Below, one piece after another: positions 35,596 to 45,219 of a stretch of DNA of 64,000 nt. The translations under genes and the position numbers were made by a program. Under the pieces are notes generated by a model that did not search any database, was not told the DNA's origin, and saw only the letters and a list, made by a program, of their open reading frames with translations. Location: the IMG/VR virus record IMGVR_UViG_3300028829_003504, positions 124,001-188,000 of that record; one strand, 5' to 3'. This stretch comes from a virus. The first letter of the stretch is position 1. Each line of letters begins with the position of its first letter.

Positions 35596-35652
35596 TTACC
35601 ACGTTGCGTCCGCAGATTGGTAAATTGATTGGGCTCTTTTAGCAGTAGTCAT
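35596..35652 (-). CDS. Possible 18-aa peptide
   Basis: ATG 35652 follows AAAAGG at a slightly long spacing and encodes MTTAKRAQSIYQSADATW before a TAA that lies 19 bp before the next start. It fills the gap between two genes and may act as a leader peptide, or be chance. Confidence 0.3.
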   Translation of the reverse strand: MTTAKRAQSIYQSADATW

Positions 35653-35666
35653 TTGGGTAATACCTT

Positions 35667-35876
35667 TTATAGTTGTTTTACTTTAACTAGGGAGTAACAG
35701 TCTTTAAATTTAGCTAGGCGTTCGGAAGACCACGCTTCTTGGTAGTCATCACGGAGTTCTCCATTCAAACAGACGTACTCACTACCATCGGTGAATCTAA
35801 ACATCTTCTTTGGGTATAGACCGCAATCAACGGCGACTTTATATACGCCGTAGTCCTCAAGTATAAGTTGCGACAT
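35667..35876 (-). CDS. Hypothetical protein, 69 aa
   Basis: First gene after promoter e (35929-35983) with AAAGGAATG before the ATG. A small beta-rich protein, not recognised. Its promoter predicts early expression. Confidence 0.7.
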   Translation of the reverse strand: MSQLILEDYGVYKVAVDCGLYPKKMFRFTDGSEYVCLNGELRDDYQEAWSSERLAKFKDCYSLVKVKQL

Positions 35877-35928
35877 ATTAACATTCCTTTAGTTTAAATC
35901 AATATAGTTGTCTTGCTCTTTATGTCTT

Positions 35929-35983
35929 AGTATAACACATCGTAGCTATCAGTAATATAGCATAATAAGACGGCATTAGGCAG
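35929..35983 (-). promoter_or_regulatory. Early-type promoter with upstream box (copy e)
   Basis: CTGCCTAATGCCGTCT begins at 35983 and TATACT at 35934, 49 nt downstream, with TGT extended -10 and no good -35. Confidence 0.75.
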
Positions 35984-36072
35984 TGAAATACAGAGCATAC
36001 AGCTAGCTAGAGAGCGCCTGAGGCTGGTGGTTTTTAGCTTCAATATGAAGTACTAGAAAGGACGAAATGTCT

Positions 36073-36114
36073 TTAAAAGGGGTAGTATGTAGTCATCCTT
36101 CTCTCGCATACCCC
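36073..36114 (-). terminator. Likely rho-independent terminator
   Basis: Minus strand GGGGTATG and CATAC-ta-CCCC pair around a 17-nt loop, followed by TTTT. It lies just after the stop of the 532-residue gene. Confidence 0.65.
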
Positions 36115-36140
36115 ACCCATTGTAAGCTGATCAATACCTT

Positions 36141-37739
36141 CTAGTATAGGTCAGCTAGGTCTATAGTATTTAGGCGTTCGGCATCATGTATAGTTTTATA
36201 CCAAGTCGTAGCAATAAAATTTTCTCCGAGTAACAGGTTCTTGTATTGAGACTTAGAAATAATTTCCTGTACGTTTTCTCTAAAGTCGGTAATCAATCTA
36301 TATCGAGGTCCATCTTTATATAAGAAACCCCAAATAGTCAATCTATTCAAGATAGACGATATGTGATGAGGTTTACGTCCAATCCGTTTTCCTAAGTCTT
36401 CATAAGTAATAAGGTTAGAGTTTAAGTCGTCGATGTGAGGTAAGACCAAAGTAGCTAAACCAAAGTAGTTGTTATTTATAGGAGTAAGGCCTATTAGGTA
36501 TCCTAGGTATTTTAAATTCTGTGTGTTCATAGTATTTTCTTTATCTAAGTTGATTAATTTACATAATGCTTCTTTCATACTTCTTAAGCTCTGGGCGACA
36601 CCAAGACTATCGTTTTTCAAATTCGCTTCAATACCTTTATTAATTAAACTAAGTAAGACTTCAGGTGCTACGGCTTCTTCAACTTCTGTGCGTTGATCTT
36701 GAAGTTTTTGTCTGTCCAACTCAAGTGCCTTTAGTTCCAGGCGGGCTTCTACAGGACTGCGGCCTCCAAGGTCGTACCTTATACCGTCTGAGTAAGACAA
36801 GGTCGTCTTATATTGAGGACATAAGTTATACATTGTTATAAAATCTTTTAGTACTATACGAGGTCTTAGCACATAAAGGTAGTCTAAGGCAGAGTCTACA
36901 TTATCAGATTGTCTATTACCGAGACCGTAGAAAACCCTAGCAGCTATGTATAATTCTACGCAAGGTAATACTAGTGGGAACTTGGCACTTTGCTCTATGG
37001 CAATTAGACCCTGGACTATTTCAATATCTCGGTTTGCCTGTCTATTAAACTCAGCAGATATAGTACTTATTTTTCCGTCACACTTACTTTTAAATATTTC
37101 GTACAGAGTGACTGGGTCACATTCAGTTAGATTAACTAAGTCGATGTGGTCAGGTATAAGATTCTTCTCTTTTAAATAGTCAGTGATTTCACTTAGGCTA
37201 GGGTCACAATTATAAGCACATTCTTCTAGGGAACTTCCATAATCATAGGCAGCCATCAGCCAGTTGTACATGGCGTCATGGCCTTGAGACTCGATTTCTT
37301 TTTTCTGTTCGTCACTTTGGATTAAATTTAAGTTGTTCCCTTGTCGATCCTTAAGGTAAGACAACAACACGGATGTCACTATTTCACTTTCTTGGAAAGG
37401 TCCTACGACATAAGTATGGGTGTGATATTCCTCATACTTAGGAATTTCGCCGTCTATGCCTTGTGCGTTAAAATCAGGACAATGGTTATGGGTATATACA
37501 GTATGTGCAACTGCCGGTGCTGGAAAATCTTTTGAGGAGCTATACTTCTCAAGGGCCTGTAGGAACAGACTGTGTTTGACTTTAGACGTACAGCCACTGT
37601 CGTCGTCAATTGCCAGGTCGTTGAATGTTATTTCTAAAAATGGACCTGCAGGCTTTACTGATATGATATTATGTGCTTCTGACCATTGTGAAGAAAGCAC
37701 CTTTGAGTGAGATAGTATTTCTTTAATTGAGTTTAACAT
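36141..37739 (-). CDS. Hypothetical protein with C-terminal winged helix, 532 aa
   Basis: A large protein of unknown family. The C-terminal 110 residues contain TYEDLGKRIGRKPHHISSIL and a following LTIWGFLYKDGPRYRL, which together look like a winged helix-turn-helix with a beta wing. The N-terminal 130 residues include a His-rich segment (VYTHNHCPDF and YHTHTYVVG). A transcription or replication regulator is possible. AGAGAGAA precedes ATG 37739. Confidence 0.65.
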   Translation of the reverse strand: MLNSIKEILSHSKVLSSQWSEAHNIISVKPAGPFLEITFNDLAIDDDSGCTSKVKHSLFLQALEKYSSSKDFPAPAVAHTVYTHNHCPDFNAQGIDGEIPKYEEYHTHTYVVGPFQESEIVTSVLLSYLKDRQGNNLNLIQSDEQKKEIESQGHDAMYNWLMAAYDYGSSLEECAYNCDPSLSEITDYLKEKNLIPDHIDLVNLTECDPVTLYEIFKSKCDGKISTISAEFNRQANRDIEIVQGLIAIEQSAKFPLVLPCVELYIAARVFYGLGNRQSDNVDSALDYLYVLRPRIVLKDFITMYNLCPQYKTTLSYSDGIRYDLGGRSPVEARLELKALELDRQKLQDQRTEVEEAVAPEVLLSLINKGIEANLKNDSLGVAQSLRSMKEALCKLINLDKENTMNTQNLKYLGYLIGLTPINNNYFGLATLVLPHIDDLNSNLITYEDLGKRIGRKPHHISSILNRLTIWGFLYKDGPRYRLITDFRENVQEIISKSQYKNLLLGENFIATTWYKTIHDAERLNTIDLADLY

Positions 37740-37813
37740 AGTCGTTCTCTCTACTTAGTTTAAGTTTATGGGTGGTACGCCAACCTGAAGCCAGCATTCA
37801 AAGTATGTTTAGT

Positions 37814-38800
37814 TTATTTGGTTTTCTTTTTGGCTACTACTTTCTTTTTGGCTACTACTTTCTTTTTGGCTTTAGTAGTGGATTTTACTTTCTTAGATTC
37901 GGTAGGGCGTTCTGTTTTATCTCCGTCGCCCGGTACCGTTGTTGCTTTAGCTTTCTTGAAGTTCTCAAGCTTGCTTAGGCTAACGGCTATGATTAGACCT
38001 GATCCAGGAAGTTTAACTTGCATATTTTTACCCATCATACCCTGGCTGATAGCCGAATCTTTTGAGTCAATACCTGCGCTCTCTAGGAGTCCTAAAACTT
38101 CAAGGGCTGCTGTGTCAAAATCTAAGGCACGTTGCTCTGCTACAATCTCTTTAGCAGATTTCAAACGAGCTTTAATTTTATCAAGTGATTTGGTGTGTAC
38201 GCTAATAGCTTTAACTGCGGCTACCATGTGCTTTTCCATTTGTTCAGATAAGGTACCTTTAGGTAAAGCGTATAATATAACGTTAGACTTAGCAGTGGCT
38301 TTCTTCTGCTCTTTAACAGGCGCACATCGGCGCGTCAGGTAAGCATAAGAATCACCAGCTTTGTTTTTCTTAGCGTCGAATTCTTCGTACTTACCTTTAC
38401 CTATAGTGAACACGGCTGTAGGTGAAGTTGGGAATTTACTACCCAACAAAGCTGAGATAGATAATGAAGTATGTTCACCAAATAACATTTCTTTAGGTAA
38501 GACAAGTTTGAAGCTACCGTCTTTCATCTTAGTGGTCATTGAAGATTTTATCTCACGTGGCGCTTCAATTAAACCTGACTCAAGTAACGAATCGACTATC
38601 TGCTTACGGTTACGAGAATGAATTTTAGTAATAGTTACTGATTCTCTAGTGACACGACAAGGTGCCAACTTATTAGATAAGGCTGCAACAATCTTAGTTT
38701 GCAGTAATTCGACTTTACCACGGTTTAATAAGCCGTCTCTGTTCAAGTAAGGGTTAGTAAAGTTAGAAGTAAGGGTAATTAATGTGTTTGAGTTTTTCAT
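37814..38800 (-). CDS. Hypothetical protein with Lys-rich tail, 328 aa
   Basis: AAAGGAAT precedes ATG 38800. A folded region of about 280 residues is followed by a tail of three KKKVVA-type units (TTKAKKKVVAKKKVVAKKK). No family recognised. The tail resembles the DNA-binding tails seen in other proteins of this window. Confidence 0.7.
   Translation of the reverse strand: MKNSNTLITLTSNFTNPYLNRDGLLNRGKVELLQTKIVAALSNKLAPCRVTRESVTITKIHSRNRKQIVDSLLESGLIEAPREIKSSMTTKMKDGSFKLVLPKEMLFGEHTSLSISALLGSKFPTSPTAVFTIGKGKYEEFDAKKNKAGDSYAYLTRRCAPVKEQKKATAKSNVILYALPKGTLSEQMEKHMVAAVKAISVHTKSLDKIKARLKSAKEIVAEQRALDFDTAALEVLGLLESAGIDSKDSAISQGMMGKNMQVKLPGSGLIIAVSLSKLENFKKAKATTVPGDGDKTERPTESKKVKSTTKAKKKVVAKKKVVAKKKTK
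37823..37870. repeat. 18-bp tandem repeat
   Basis: Two to three units of ttctttttggctactact encode KVVAKK repeats at the C-terminus of the preceding gene. Confidence 0.8.
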
Positions 38801-38860
38801 AATAACATTCCTTTAAGTATTTAAGTTGTTTCGTTCGCTTTGGACTTATACATAATATAG

Positions 38861-38889
38861 TAAATTAAGAGGGTAGGTCGTACCCTCTT
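38861..38889 (-). terminator. Rho-independent terminator
   Basis: Minus strand AAGAGGGTA, 5-nt loop, TACCCTCTT, then AATTT. It lies after the Cys-rich 127-residue gene; a -10-like TATATT for the next gene follows at once. Confidence 0.75.
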
Positions 38890-38911
38890 CGGGGACAATT
38901 GTAATATTGAA

Positions 38912-39295
38912 CTAATTACCCTTGAACGTTTGTTTGCAATTCAGGCACTCGTAGTATTCAAAATACGAATCGCATGAAGTCATCTTAGCGGGGCCTGAAC
39001 ATGACGAACAAGAGCCTGCCCAGTCATCACCTTCGTCATCGCTAATAATAGGTTCACCCGTCTGTTTGCGCCATATTTGAAACACGTAATCGAACACGGC
39101 ATCAATTTTTCTGAATTCGCGGAACTTAGTTGACTCAGAACCGTAGCTCGTCATCTCCAAACCGCATACACATAACGGATCGACACACGCTCCAGGCGTA
39201 TGGCTGCGAGGGTCATTAGGAACTAATTCCTCAAAAGGACCCAGCTTACTTGAGTCTTTACCGCATGAACATTTCCAATCAAAAATATCAGTCAT
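38912..39295 (-). CDS. Double zinc-finger protein, 127 aa
   Basis: Ten cysteines in two groups: C9, C11, C37, C42, C44 and C96, C99, C108, C117, C120. The second group (SCSSCSG then ECLNCKQTF) is a typical zinc ribbon. AAGGAAAA precedes the ATG and promoter f lies 46-100 bp upstream, so it is probably an early gene. Zinc-ribbon early phage proteins often contact the host RNA polymerase, which is inference here. Confidence 0.7.
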   Translation of the reverse strand: MTDIFDWKCSCGKDSSKLGPFEELVPNDPRSHTPGACVDPLCVCGLEMTSYGSESTKFREFRKIDAVFDYVFQIWRKQTGEPIISDDEGDDWAGSCSSCSGPAKMTSCDSYFEYYECLNCKQTFKGN

Positions 39296-39340
39296 AGTTT
39301 TTCCTTATTCATATAAGTTTGCTTGCTTCGTTATGGACTC

Positions 39341-39395
39341 ATTATAGCAGGTTAATACCTTTGATTATACTCTTAAATGAGCCGACATTAGGCGA
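39341..39395 (-). promoter_or_regulatory. Early-type promoter with upstream box (copy f)
   Basis: TCGCCTAATGTCGGCT begins at 39395 and TATAAT at 39346, 49 nt downstream, with TGC extended -10. Confidence 0.8.
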
Positions 39396-39417
39396 CGAAA
39401 GATATATACCGCAGACA

Positions 39418-39450
39418 TAAAAAAACCACTGTACTCGAAAGCAAGTGGTT
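39418..39450 (-). terminator. Strong rho-independent terminator
   Basis: Minus strand AACCACT, 13-nt loop, AGTGGTT, followed by a run of Ts. It ends the long non-coding stretch downstream of tRNA-Lys. Confidence 0.9.
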
Positions 39451-40320
39451 AGTGTTAGAATACATTGGGATAAAAAAGAACTGAGTATATTTCAACTCAG
39501 TCCAAAATATCAAAAACTGTTTAACTGATTGGGTTGATAGTTGTCTCACTTCCTATCCCAATGTATTCTTAATAGGTTGAATACCGCATGAGGCAAAAAC
39601 GCGGCTAAACGATTGCTGGTAAATAAGGAGCCTCATGCTGTATTCAAATGGTCGCAACTCTAACTCCTTAAGAGGAACCCCATTCAACCGGAGGAGTTAG
39701 AGTTGCTTTTCTACTGTTCGAGTTACGAAGTCAAACAGCAAGAAAGTTTCAGGGTTATCTTACGGAAGGGAGAGCCTTGCTCACCTAACAGCCTTATCCT
39801 AACAAAGTTAAATGAAACTTTCAGAGGCATGTCTAAATAGAACATGTAAGGAGATTCGTTTAATATACTGTGGGTATTTCCCTAGTAGAAGAACTCAAGC
39901 TGTACCTTAGATACCACACGTTGGCCTTAGTGTTTGTGCTGGGTCTTTGAGTTTACATGCAAAGTGACCTGCCACACAGGTAAATAGTACAGCTCGGTAA
40001 TACGTTTGCGTTTAGTACGTATCGACATTCCTTTCCGATATTCTTACGTTGTGACATAGATACCGTGCGATAGGTAAATAGCCTTTCGTGCAATCGGAGT
40101 TCGCTTCTTCTAGACCCTTAGCGTCGAGTCCTGTTTAAGAAAATACACAAAGTATACTAGTATACTTTACTTAGTGCTACCCACTCAATGAGCTAAGATT
40201 AGGGCCTTGCGTGTGAACGGCGCGAACCTCTGTAGCTCTCTAAACAATGCCTCAACGCAACTTGGCATGGACAGATTAGAGTGAGTACCACTAAAGAAAG
40301 TAGGATAGAGTCCTAGCGAG
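39451..40320 (-). ncRNA. Candidate large structured non-coding RNA
   Basis: No gene fits these 870 bases, yet they are full of nested complementary segments: 39457-39472 with 39554-39569 (16 bp, perfect) enclosing a smaller hairpin 39480-39501; 39577-39594 with 39630-39647 (17 of 18); 39654-39667 with 39693-39706 (14 bp, perfect); 39742-39751 with 39813-39822 (10 bp); 39892-39898 with 39947-39953; 39898-39905 with 39987-39994; and a 20-bp palindrome at 40149-40168. On the minus strand the stretch begins right after tRNA-Lys and ends in a strong terminator. Size, hairpin density and tRNA linkage recall the GOLLD and ROOL giant phage RNAs. Identity is inference. Confidence 0.6.
40149..40168. 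other. 20-bp perfect palindrome
   Basis: AAAGTATACT followed by its reverse complement AGTATACTTT. It lies inside the structured non-coding stretch. Confidence 0.85.
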
Positions 40321-40323
40321 AAA

Positions 40324-40399
40324 TGGTGGGTCGTGCAAGATTCGAACTTGCGGCAAATTGGTTAAAAGCCAACTGCTCTACCAACTGAGCTAACGACCC
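40324..40399 (-). tRNA. tRNA-Lys (UUU)
   Basis: A complete 76-nt cloverleaf on the minus strand: acceptor GGGTCGT/ACGACCC, D arm GCTC-AGTTGGTA-GAGC, anticodon arm GTTGG-CTTTTAA-CCAAT with anticodon TTT, T arm GCAAG-TTCGAAT-CTTGC, discriminator A and an encoded CCA (40324-40326). An AAACTGTAAA element lies just upstream. It would serve the AAA codons of the many Lys-rich phage proteins. Confidence 0.97.
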
Positions 40400-40422
40400 A
40401 TAGTACAAACTATATATTAGTG

Positions 40423-40432
40423 TTTACAGTTT
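40423..40432 (-). promoter_or_regulatory. AAACTGTAAA element upstream of tRNA-Lys
   Basis: Perfect copy 24 bp before the tRNA, in the context AATACAAACTGTAAACACTAATA, nearly the same as the copy at 40747. TACAAACT here also pairs with AGTTTGTA 16 nt downstream. Confidence 0.5.
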
Positions 40433-40645
40433 GTATTTTACATAAATACTGGAGGTATACGTACACCAGAATTAAACGTATTATATAGGCGTTGAACGTG
40501 TACGCGTTCTAGCCATGTCCCTGACAGGAATTCGGGTTCTACCTGTAACTTACTATTTGAATTGAGGGTATCGCACCTCGCAGAAACAGCAATGCTCTAA
40601 GCTTTGAGCTATAGGAACTTTTCGTTTAATCGCGTATAACAAAAT

Positions 40646-40735
40646 GAACAAGGCTGGAATCGATACCAGCAATGCCAGAATAGGGCTTACCGTAACACGA
40701 GCCTAACTGTTGGTTTATCTTAACTCTACTTGCTC
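40646..40735 (-). tRNA. Degenerate tRNA-like sequence
   Basis: GAGCAAG (40729-40735) pairs over 7 bp with CTTGTTC (40646-40652), and the latter abuts a 5-bp arm GCTGG/CCAGC with an 8-nt loop containing TCGAT. No clean D arm or 7-nt anticodon loop can be drawn, so this is at best a decayed or unusual tRNA. It has its own AAACTGTAAA element immediately upstream, like tRNA-Lys. Confidence 0.25.
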
Positions 40736-40746
40736 ACGTATTAATG

Positions 40747-40756
40747 TTTACAGTTT
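40747..40756 (-). promoter_or_regulatory. AAACTGTAAA element after the recombinase gene
   Basis: Perfect copy between the recombinase stop (40776) and the tRNA-like sequence, in the context AATACAAAACTGTAAACATT. Confidence 0.45.
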
Positions 40757-40775
40757 TGTATTAAGTAGGATTTAC

Positions 40776-42296
40776 TTAATCTTCTTCGTCCGCAACTAGG
40801 TCACCTTTACCTGCACAGATAAGAGCGAAATTCTTGAGAGCTTTACCATTCGCCAATTGCTTCTTACACCAGAAGCGTATATCAACAGGCTTAACACCAA
40901 GTAAGTCGCAAGTTTCTTTTACCTGTCGCTTGTTACCTAACACCAGTGCTTTGAATGATAACCAAGAACACTTCTTAGCTCCGTGTAAGGGACAATCTTC
41001 GTGGAATTTCATATTACCACGAGTACCGCCTACTACGCCTAACATCTTCAAGAAGTTCCAAGTATCAAACACTGGATCTAGGCCTCTAGCCACACCATCA
41101 GCATCACGAATCCAGATACGTGCAAATGTATCTTGATACTGTAGCCCGCCAAGTTTGTTCTTGATAACTTTCAAGTTGATGAAACGATATTCGTCGTTTC
41201 CTTCGTGCTCAACAGACTTCTCATCCATAGTAGGACCTTTACCCCAACCTGAAGGTAGAGCACGGCTGGTAGATTTTATTCTACAGTCAGAGAAGAATTT
41301 CAACGCTTCACCTCCCGGCTCATACTCAGGATTACCAAACATAGTCGCAGGCTTCTGTCGTAATTGATTAACCCCAAATACTGTCATGCGTTTCTTCTTC
41401 ATAGAACCTTTAATGCGTTTAAGTTCTTTGGAGAACATCCGCGCTTGCAGGGCCATTGCATTGCTACCTTCGTCCGTATCTTCTTGCCTAGGTAACATAG
41501 CAGGATAGGAATCTAGTAGCGCGATTGCTTGCATCATACCATCTGCGGCAGGCACTTTAATTTTGTTATGCTTAGATAAGTACTTAGGGTCATATACAGA
41601 TTTGAATCGCTTGAGTAATTTCTTATCATGAGGGAACAAATAGTAATACTCTTTGCCTAATTTAACTTTATCAGGTAGTATTCTTTTTAGTCGATTATAG
41701 AATTCGAAAAATTCCTCGCCTCCATCAGTGGAGATATAATCAACGATCGGAGGTGTAATTTCCTCACCTGTATCGGGGTCTCTCTCTCCGAAGATTTGGC
41801 TCAACGTTTGCTTAACGCCTTGTGATTTTAGAATACTCTCAATGTAGTCAGGGCTACCTGAACCTTCGTAATCCCAGTAGCTGGCTTTACCCTCAAAGCC
41901 TTGTTTAATTATAGCTGACATTATTGTCATAGCTATTGTTGTCTTAGCGGATTGTTCACCACCAAAGATAGTGTACCAGCCACCTGATACGATACCACCG
42001 CCTATTAATAGATCAAGTGATACTAAACCTGTATGTAAACGAGGTTCGTCTGGGTCAAAAGCTGTACCTGCAAGACCCATCTTCTTCTTAACGTCTGTAA
42101 TGGATTCATCTAACATGTTTTCCAATAGAGATTTCGTTAAGGCGACTGCCTCTGAATGAGCGTTATCTGCAACTAAGGTAGCTTTATCGGAATTCTTGGC
42201 TTTCTTAGTTTTAGGAACATCAGCAACCTCAAGAGCCTTTTTGGCTCCTTTAGTTACTTTGGCTGATTTAGATCTAGTCGCTGTTTTAGTTGCCAT
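40776..42296 (-). CDS. recA: RecA/UvsX-type recombinase
   Basis: A 506-residue strand-exchange protein for recombination-dependent replication and repair. The core starts near residue 75; LVSLDLLIGGGIVSGGW leads into Walker A FGGEQSAKTT (111-120), where the Gly before the catalytic Lys is Ala, a loosened P-loop comparable to T4 UvsX. A long insertion and Lys-rich first 45 residues are extra. A GVNQLRQKP segment matches the RecA L2 region (G-x-NQxR). It follows the ssDNA-binding protein gene by 4 bp, a natural functional pairing. No strong ribosome site is seen, so translation may be coupled to the upstream gene. Confidence 0.9.
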   Translation of the reverse strand: MATKTATRSKSAKVTKGAKKALEVADVPKTKKAKNSDKATLVADNAHSEAVALTKSLLENMLDESITDVKKKMGLAGTAFDPDEPRLHTGLVSLDLLIGGGIVSGGWYTIFGGEQSAKTTIAMTIMSAIIKQGFEGKASYWDYEGSGSPDYIESILKSQGVKQTLSQIFGERDPDTGEEITPPIVDYISTDGGEEFFEFYNRLKRILPDKVKLGKEYYYLFPHDKKLLKRFKSVYDPKYLSKHNKIKVPAADGMMQAIALLDSYPAMLPRQEDTDEGSNAMALQARMFSKELKRIKGSMKKKRMTVFGVNQLRQKPATMFGNPEYEPGGEALKFFSDCRIKSTSRALPSGWGKGPTMDEKSVEHEGNDEYRFINLKVIKNKLGGLQYQDTFARIWIRDADGVARGLDPVFDTWNFLKMLGVVGGTRGNMKFHEDCPLHGAKKCSWLSFKALVLGNKRQVKETCDLLGVKPVDIRFWCKKQLANGKALKNFALICAGKGDLVADEED

Positions 42297-42300
42297 CTAA

Positions 42301-43449
<1,149 letters not shown>

Positions 43450-43484
43450 TTAGATTTTCTCCTGTTTATAATTCGAAAAATACA

Positions 43485-43493
43485 TTTACAGTT
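43485..43493 (-). promoter_or_regulatory. AACTGTAAA element before the SSB gene
   Basis: AACTGTAAA sits in the loop of a 7-bp hairpin (AATACAT/ATGTATT) followed by TTT. It may combine a weak terminator for the sigma-like gene with the recurring element. Confidence 0.4.
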
Positions 43494-44541
43494 ATGTATT
43501 TTGTAGACCTTGTTCGCGCATAGATACGCGCATCTTCTCTTTTTCAGATTTAGAAAACACCTCACCTATATCAAGGGTTAGTCTAGCACAACCATTAATG
43601 TCGGCGTGTTTTGCCAAGTACATAATATTATTAGACTCTCTCATGTTAGCAACCTCACTACTTAAGTCATAGTCGTTTGTAACTTTGTTATGTAGACCTT
43701 CCGCTGAATCCCCATCATCGTCTTCAACTATTTGGTCTAAGCTTGTGCTGAAATTAATCATAGTATTGGCCGAGCCTGACATAGCTAATTTTTTCTTCTG
43801 ACCTTGAGGCACAGTAAAGGCTATGCCGTACTCATGCTCAGAACTACTACAGGTCTGAGCATTAAACATCCACCACTTTATGTAGGAAGTTAAGGCACCT
43901 TTGTTTGCATCGTACTTGTTTAGAGCAATTATAACATTCTGTAGGAGACCTTGCCTTACGTCTAGGAAGTCGTATTGGTTATGAGGATTGGCCATAACGT
44001 GCTGCTTAGCCTGTGTGCTGCAAAGCCTTACGTATTCTTTCGCTACGTCTTGTTGATAGGCGTAAAACATCTTTAGGTAGTCAGTACTTTGATTGAAGCA
44101 TAAATATAAGTCGGACCGCTTTGTTGCGCCTAGGTCACGTTGGATTAGATCCAAATGCCTTGACCAACGGGCCCTGCGATTATCGAAGTTTGTAAGAAAT
44201 TTATCGTACAAACAATTAAACTCATCCTTATACCTATCCAACAAACGTTTAATGAAACAGTGGATAAAACTCCTCTCTATTCCAATCTTACGTATTAAGT
44301 TAAACTTCTTCTGCCTGTCAGACTCAAGATGTATCTGGCATAATATGTTAATGGCGTCTTCCCGTTCAAGAGCAACGAGTTTACGCTTTTTGTTTCTCGT
44401 TATCACCGATAGTATGTGAACCATTTGGGTATCAAATATATCAGTATGCAGGACAACGGGCTCAAGTGCATTATAGAGTAAGGTATCCATAATCTCACTT
44501 ATCTGGTCGCCCGTTAAGTTCTTGGTTTGGTCATCGGACAT
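43492..44541 (-). CDS. Sigma-70-like transcription factor
   Basis: A 349-residue protein. Residues about 188-232 match sigma region 2: DFLDVRQGLLQNVIIALNKY, then DANKGALTSYIKWWMFNAQ, the equivalent of the core-binding and -10-recognising helices (compare FDPxxGxxFSTYAxWWIRQA). Region 3/4 is not evident, as in many phage late sigma factors. The N-terminal 180 residues are helical and basic. It could direct host polymerase to phage middle or late promoters such as TATAAATTACG. It lies immediately upstream of the SSB and recombinase genes. Confidence 0.8.
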   Translation of the reverse strand: MSDDQTKNLTGDQISEIMDTLLYNALEPVVLHTDIFDTQMVHILSVITRNKKRKLVALEREDAINILCQIHLESDRQKKFNLIRKIGIERSFIHCFIKRLLDRYKDEFNCLYDKFLTNFDNRRARWSRHLDLIQRDLGATKRSDLYLCFNQSTDYLKMFYAYQQDVAKEYVRLCSTQAKQHVMANPHNQYDFLDVRQGLLQNVIIALNKYDANKGALTSYIKWWMFNAQTCSSSEHEYGIAFTVPQGQKKKLAMSGSANTMINFSTSLDQIVEDDDGDSAEGLHNKVTNDYDLSSEVANMRESNNIMYLAKHADINGCARLTLDIGEVFSKSEKEKMRVSMREQGLQNT

Positions 44542-44559
44542 TAAACAGACTACCTTAGA

Positions 44560-45219
44560 CTATGATTTCTTTTTGTTTCTTGGAGGGTGTTTTGACTTTA
44601 GGGTAGATGGAGTTCCCAACTCCGTACCGATAAATTCCACACTATCTTCATTATCGACCGTGCTAGCGAGTCCGTGAGATAGTTCGACTACTTCTTCGTC
44701 TACCTCTACCTCTTCGTATACATCACCAACTACCTCTACCTCTTCGTTGGATTCTAATGACTTAGTAGTAGGCATGCTTACGGCTGATGTAACACGAATA
44801 ACATCCGCAATATTTGTAGAAACTTTCTCACCCGTAAGCACGGATTGATGTACTTTAACAATGTCGTTAAGTACTTGGATATCTATAGTGTTCATACCAT
44901 TACTGTCTGGAGATTGCTTTAAAAGCTGCTCACAGTACCAAGTCAAAGCACCGACTTTAAGTGAGGCATCTTTAGATACTCCTACCCACTTAAGGGTTTG
45001 CTCTTGTGACGCCGCAAGTTGCTGAGTAATAAGTCCGAGCTTCTCTTGGACTTCGATACGATTCTCAACCTCAAGGGCATGAAGGACTTGAATCTCAGTC
45101 AATTGATCCAGTATGCCATCTCGTTGATTCTTCATAGAGTTAGCGCGATGTGTTGCTGTTTTCAGTTGCGTAATGAAGGCTCCTGATACGGTAGGAGCAT
45201 TTTCTTTGTTATCGGACAT
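44560..45219 (-). CDS. Hypothetical coiled-coil protein, 219 aa
   Basis: AAAGGAAAA precedes ATG 45219. Residues 15-90 form a long helix with heptad-like spacing. The C-terminal third is acidic (EEVEVVGDVYEEVEVDEEVV) and ends in a basic tip (KHPPRNKKKS). Function unknown. Confidence 0.7.
   Translation of the reverse strand: MSDNKENAPTVSGAFITQLKTATHRANSMKNQRDGILDQLTEIQVLHALEVENRIEVQEKLGLITQQLAASQEQTLKWVGVSKDASLKVGALTWYCEQLLKQSPDSNGMNTIDIQVLNDIVKVHQSVLTGEKVSTNIADVIRVTSAVSMPTTKSLESNEEVEVVGDVYEEVEVDEEVVELSHGLASTVDNEDSVEFIGTELGTPSTLKSKHPPRNKKKS

Noticed and set aside
39451-39900. Hairpin series considered as a CRISPR array
   Set aside because: The hairpins differ in sequence from each other; there is no repeated unit with regular spacers and no cas genes in the window.
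40560-40620. D-arm-like GCTC-AAAGCTTA-GAGC on the minus strand suggesting another tRNA
   Set aside because: The following anticodon and T arms do not form and no matching acceptor strand is found downstream.
43492-44541. Sigma-like gene considered as a DNA polymerase or helicase fragment
   Set aside because: No polymerase or helicase motifs; the region 2 pattern with the WW pair is typical of sigma-70.
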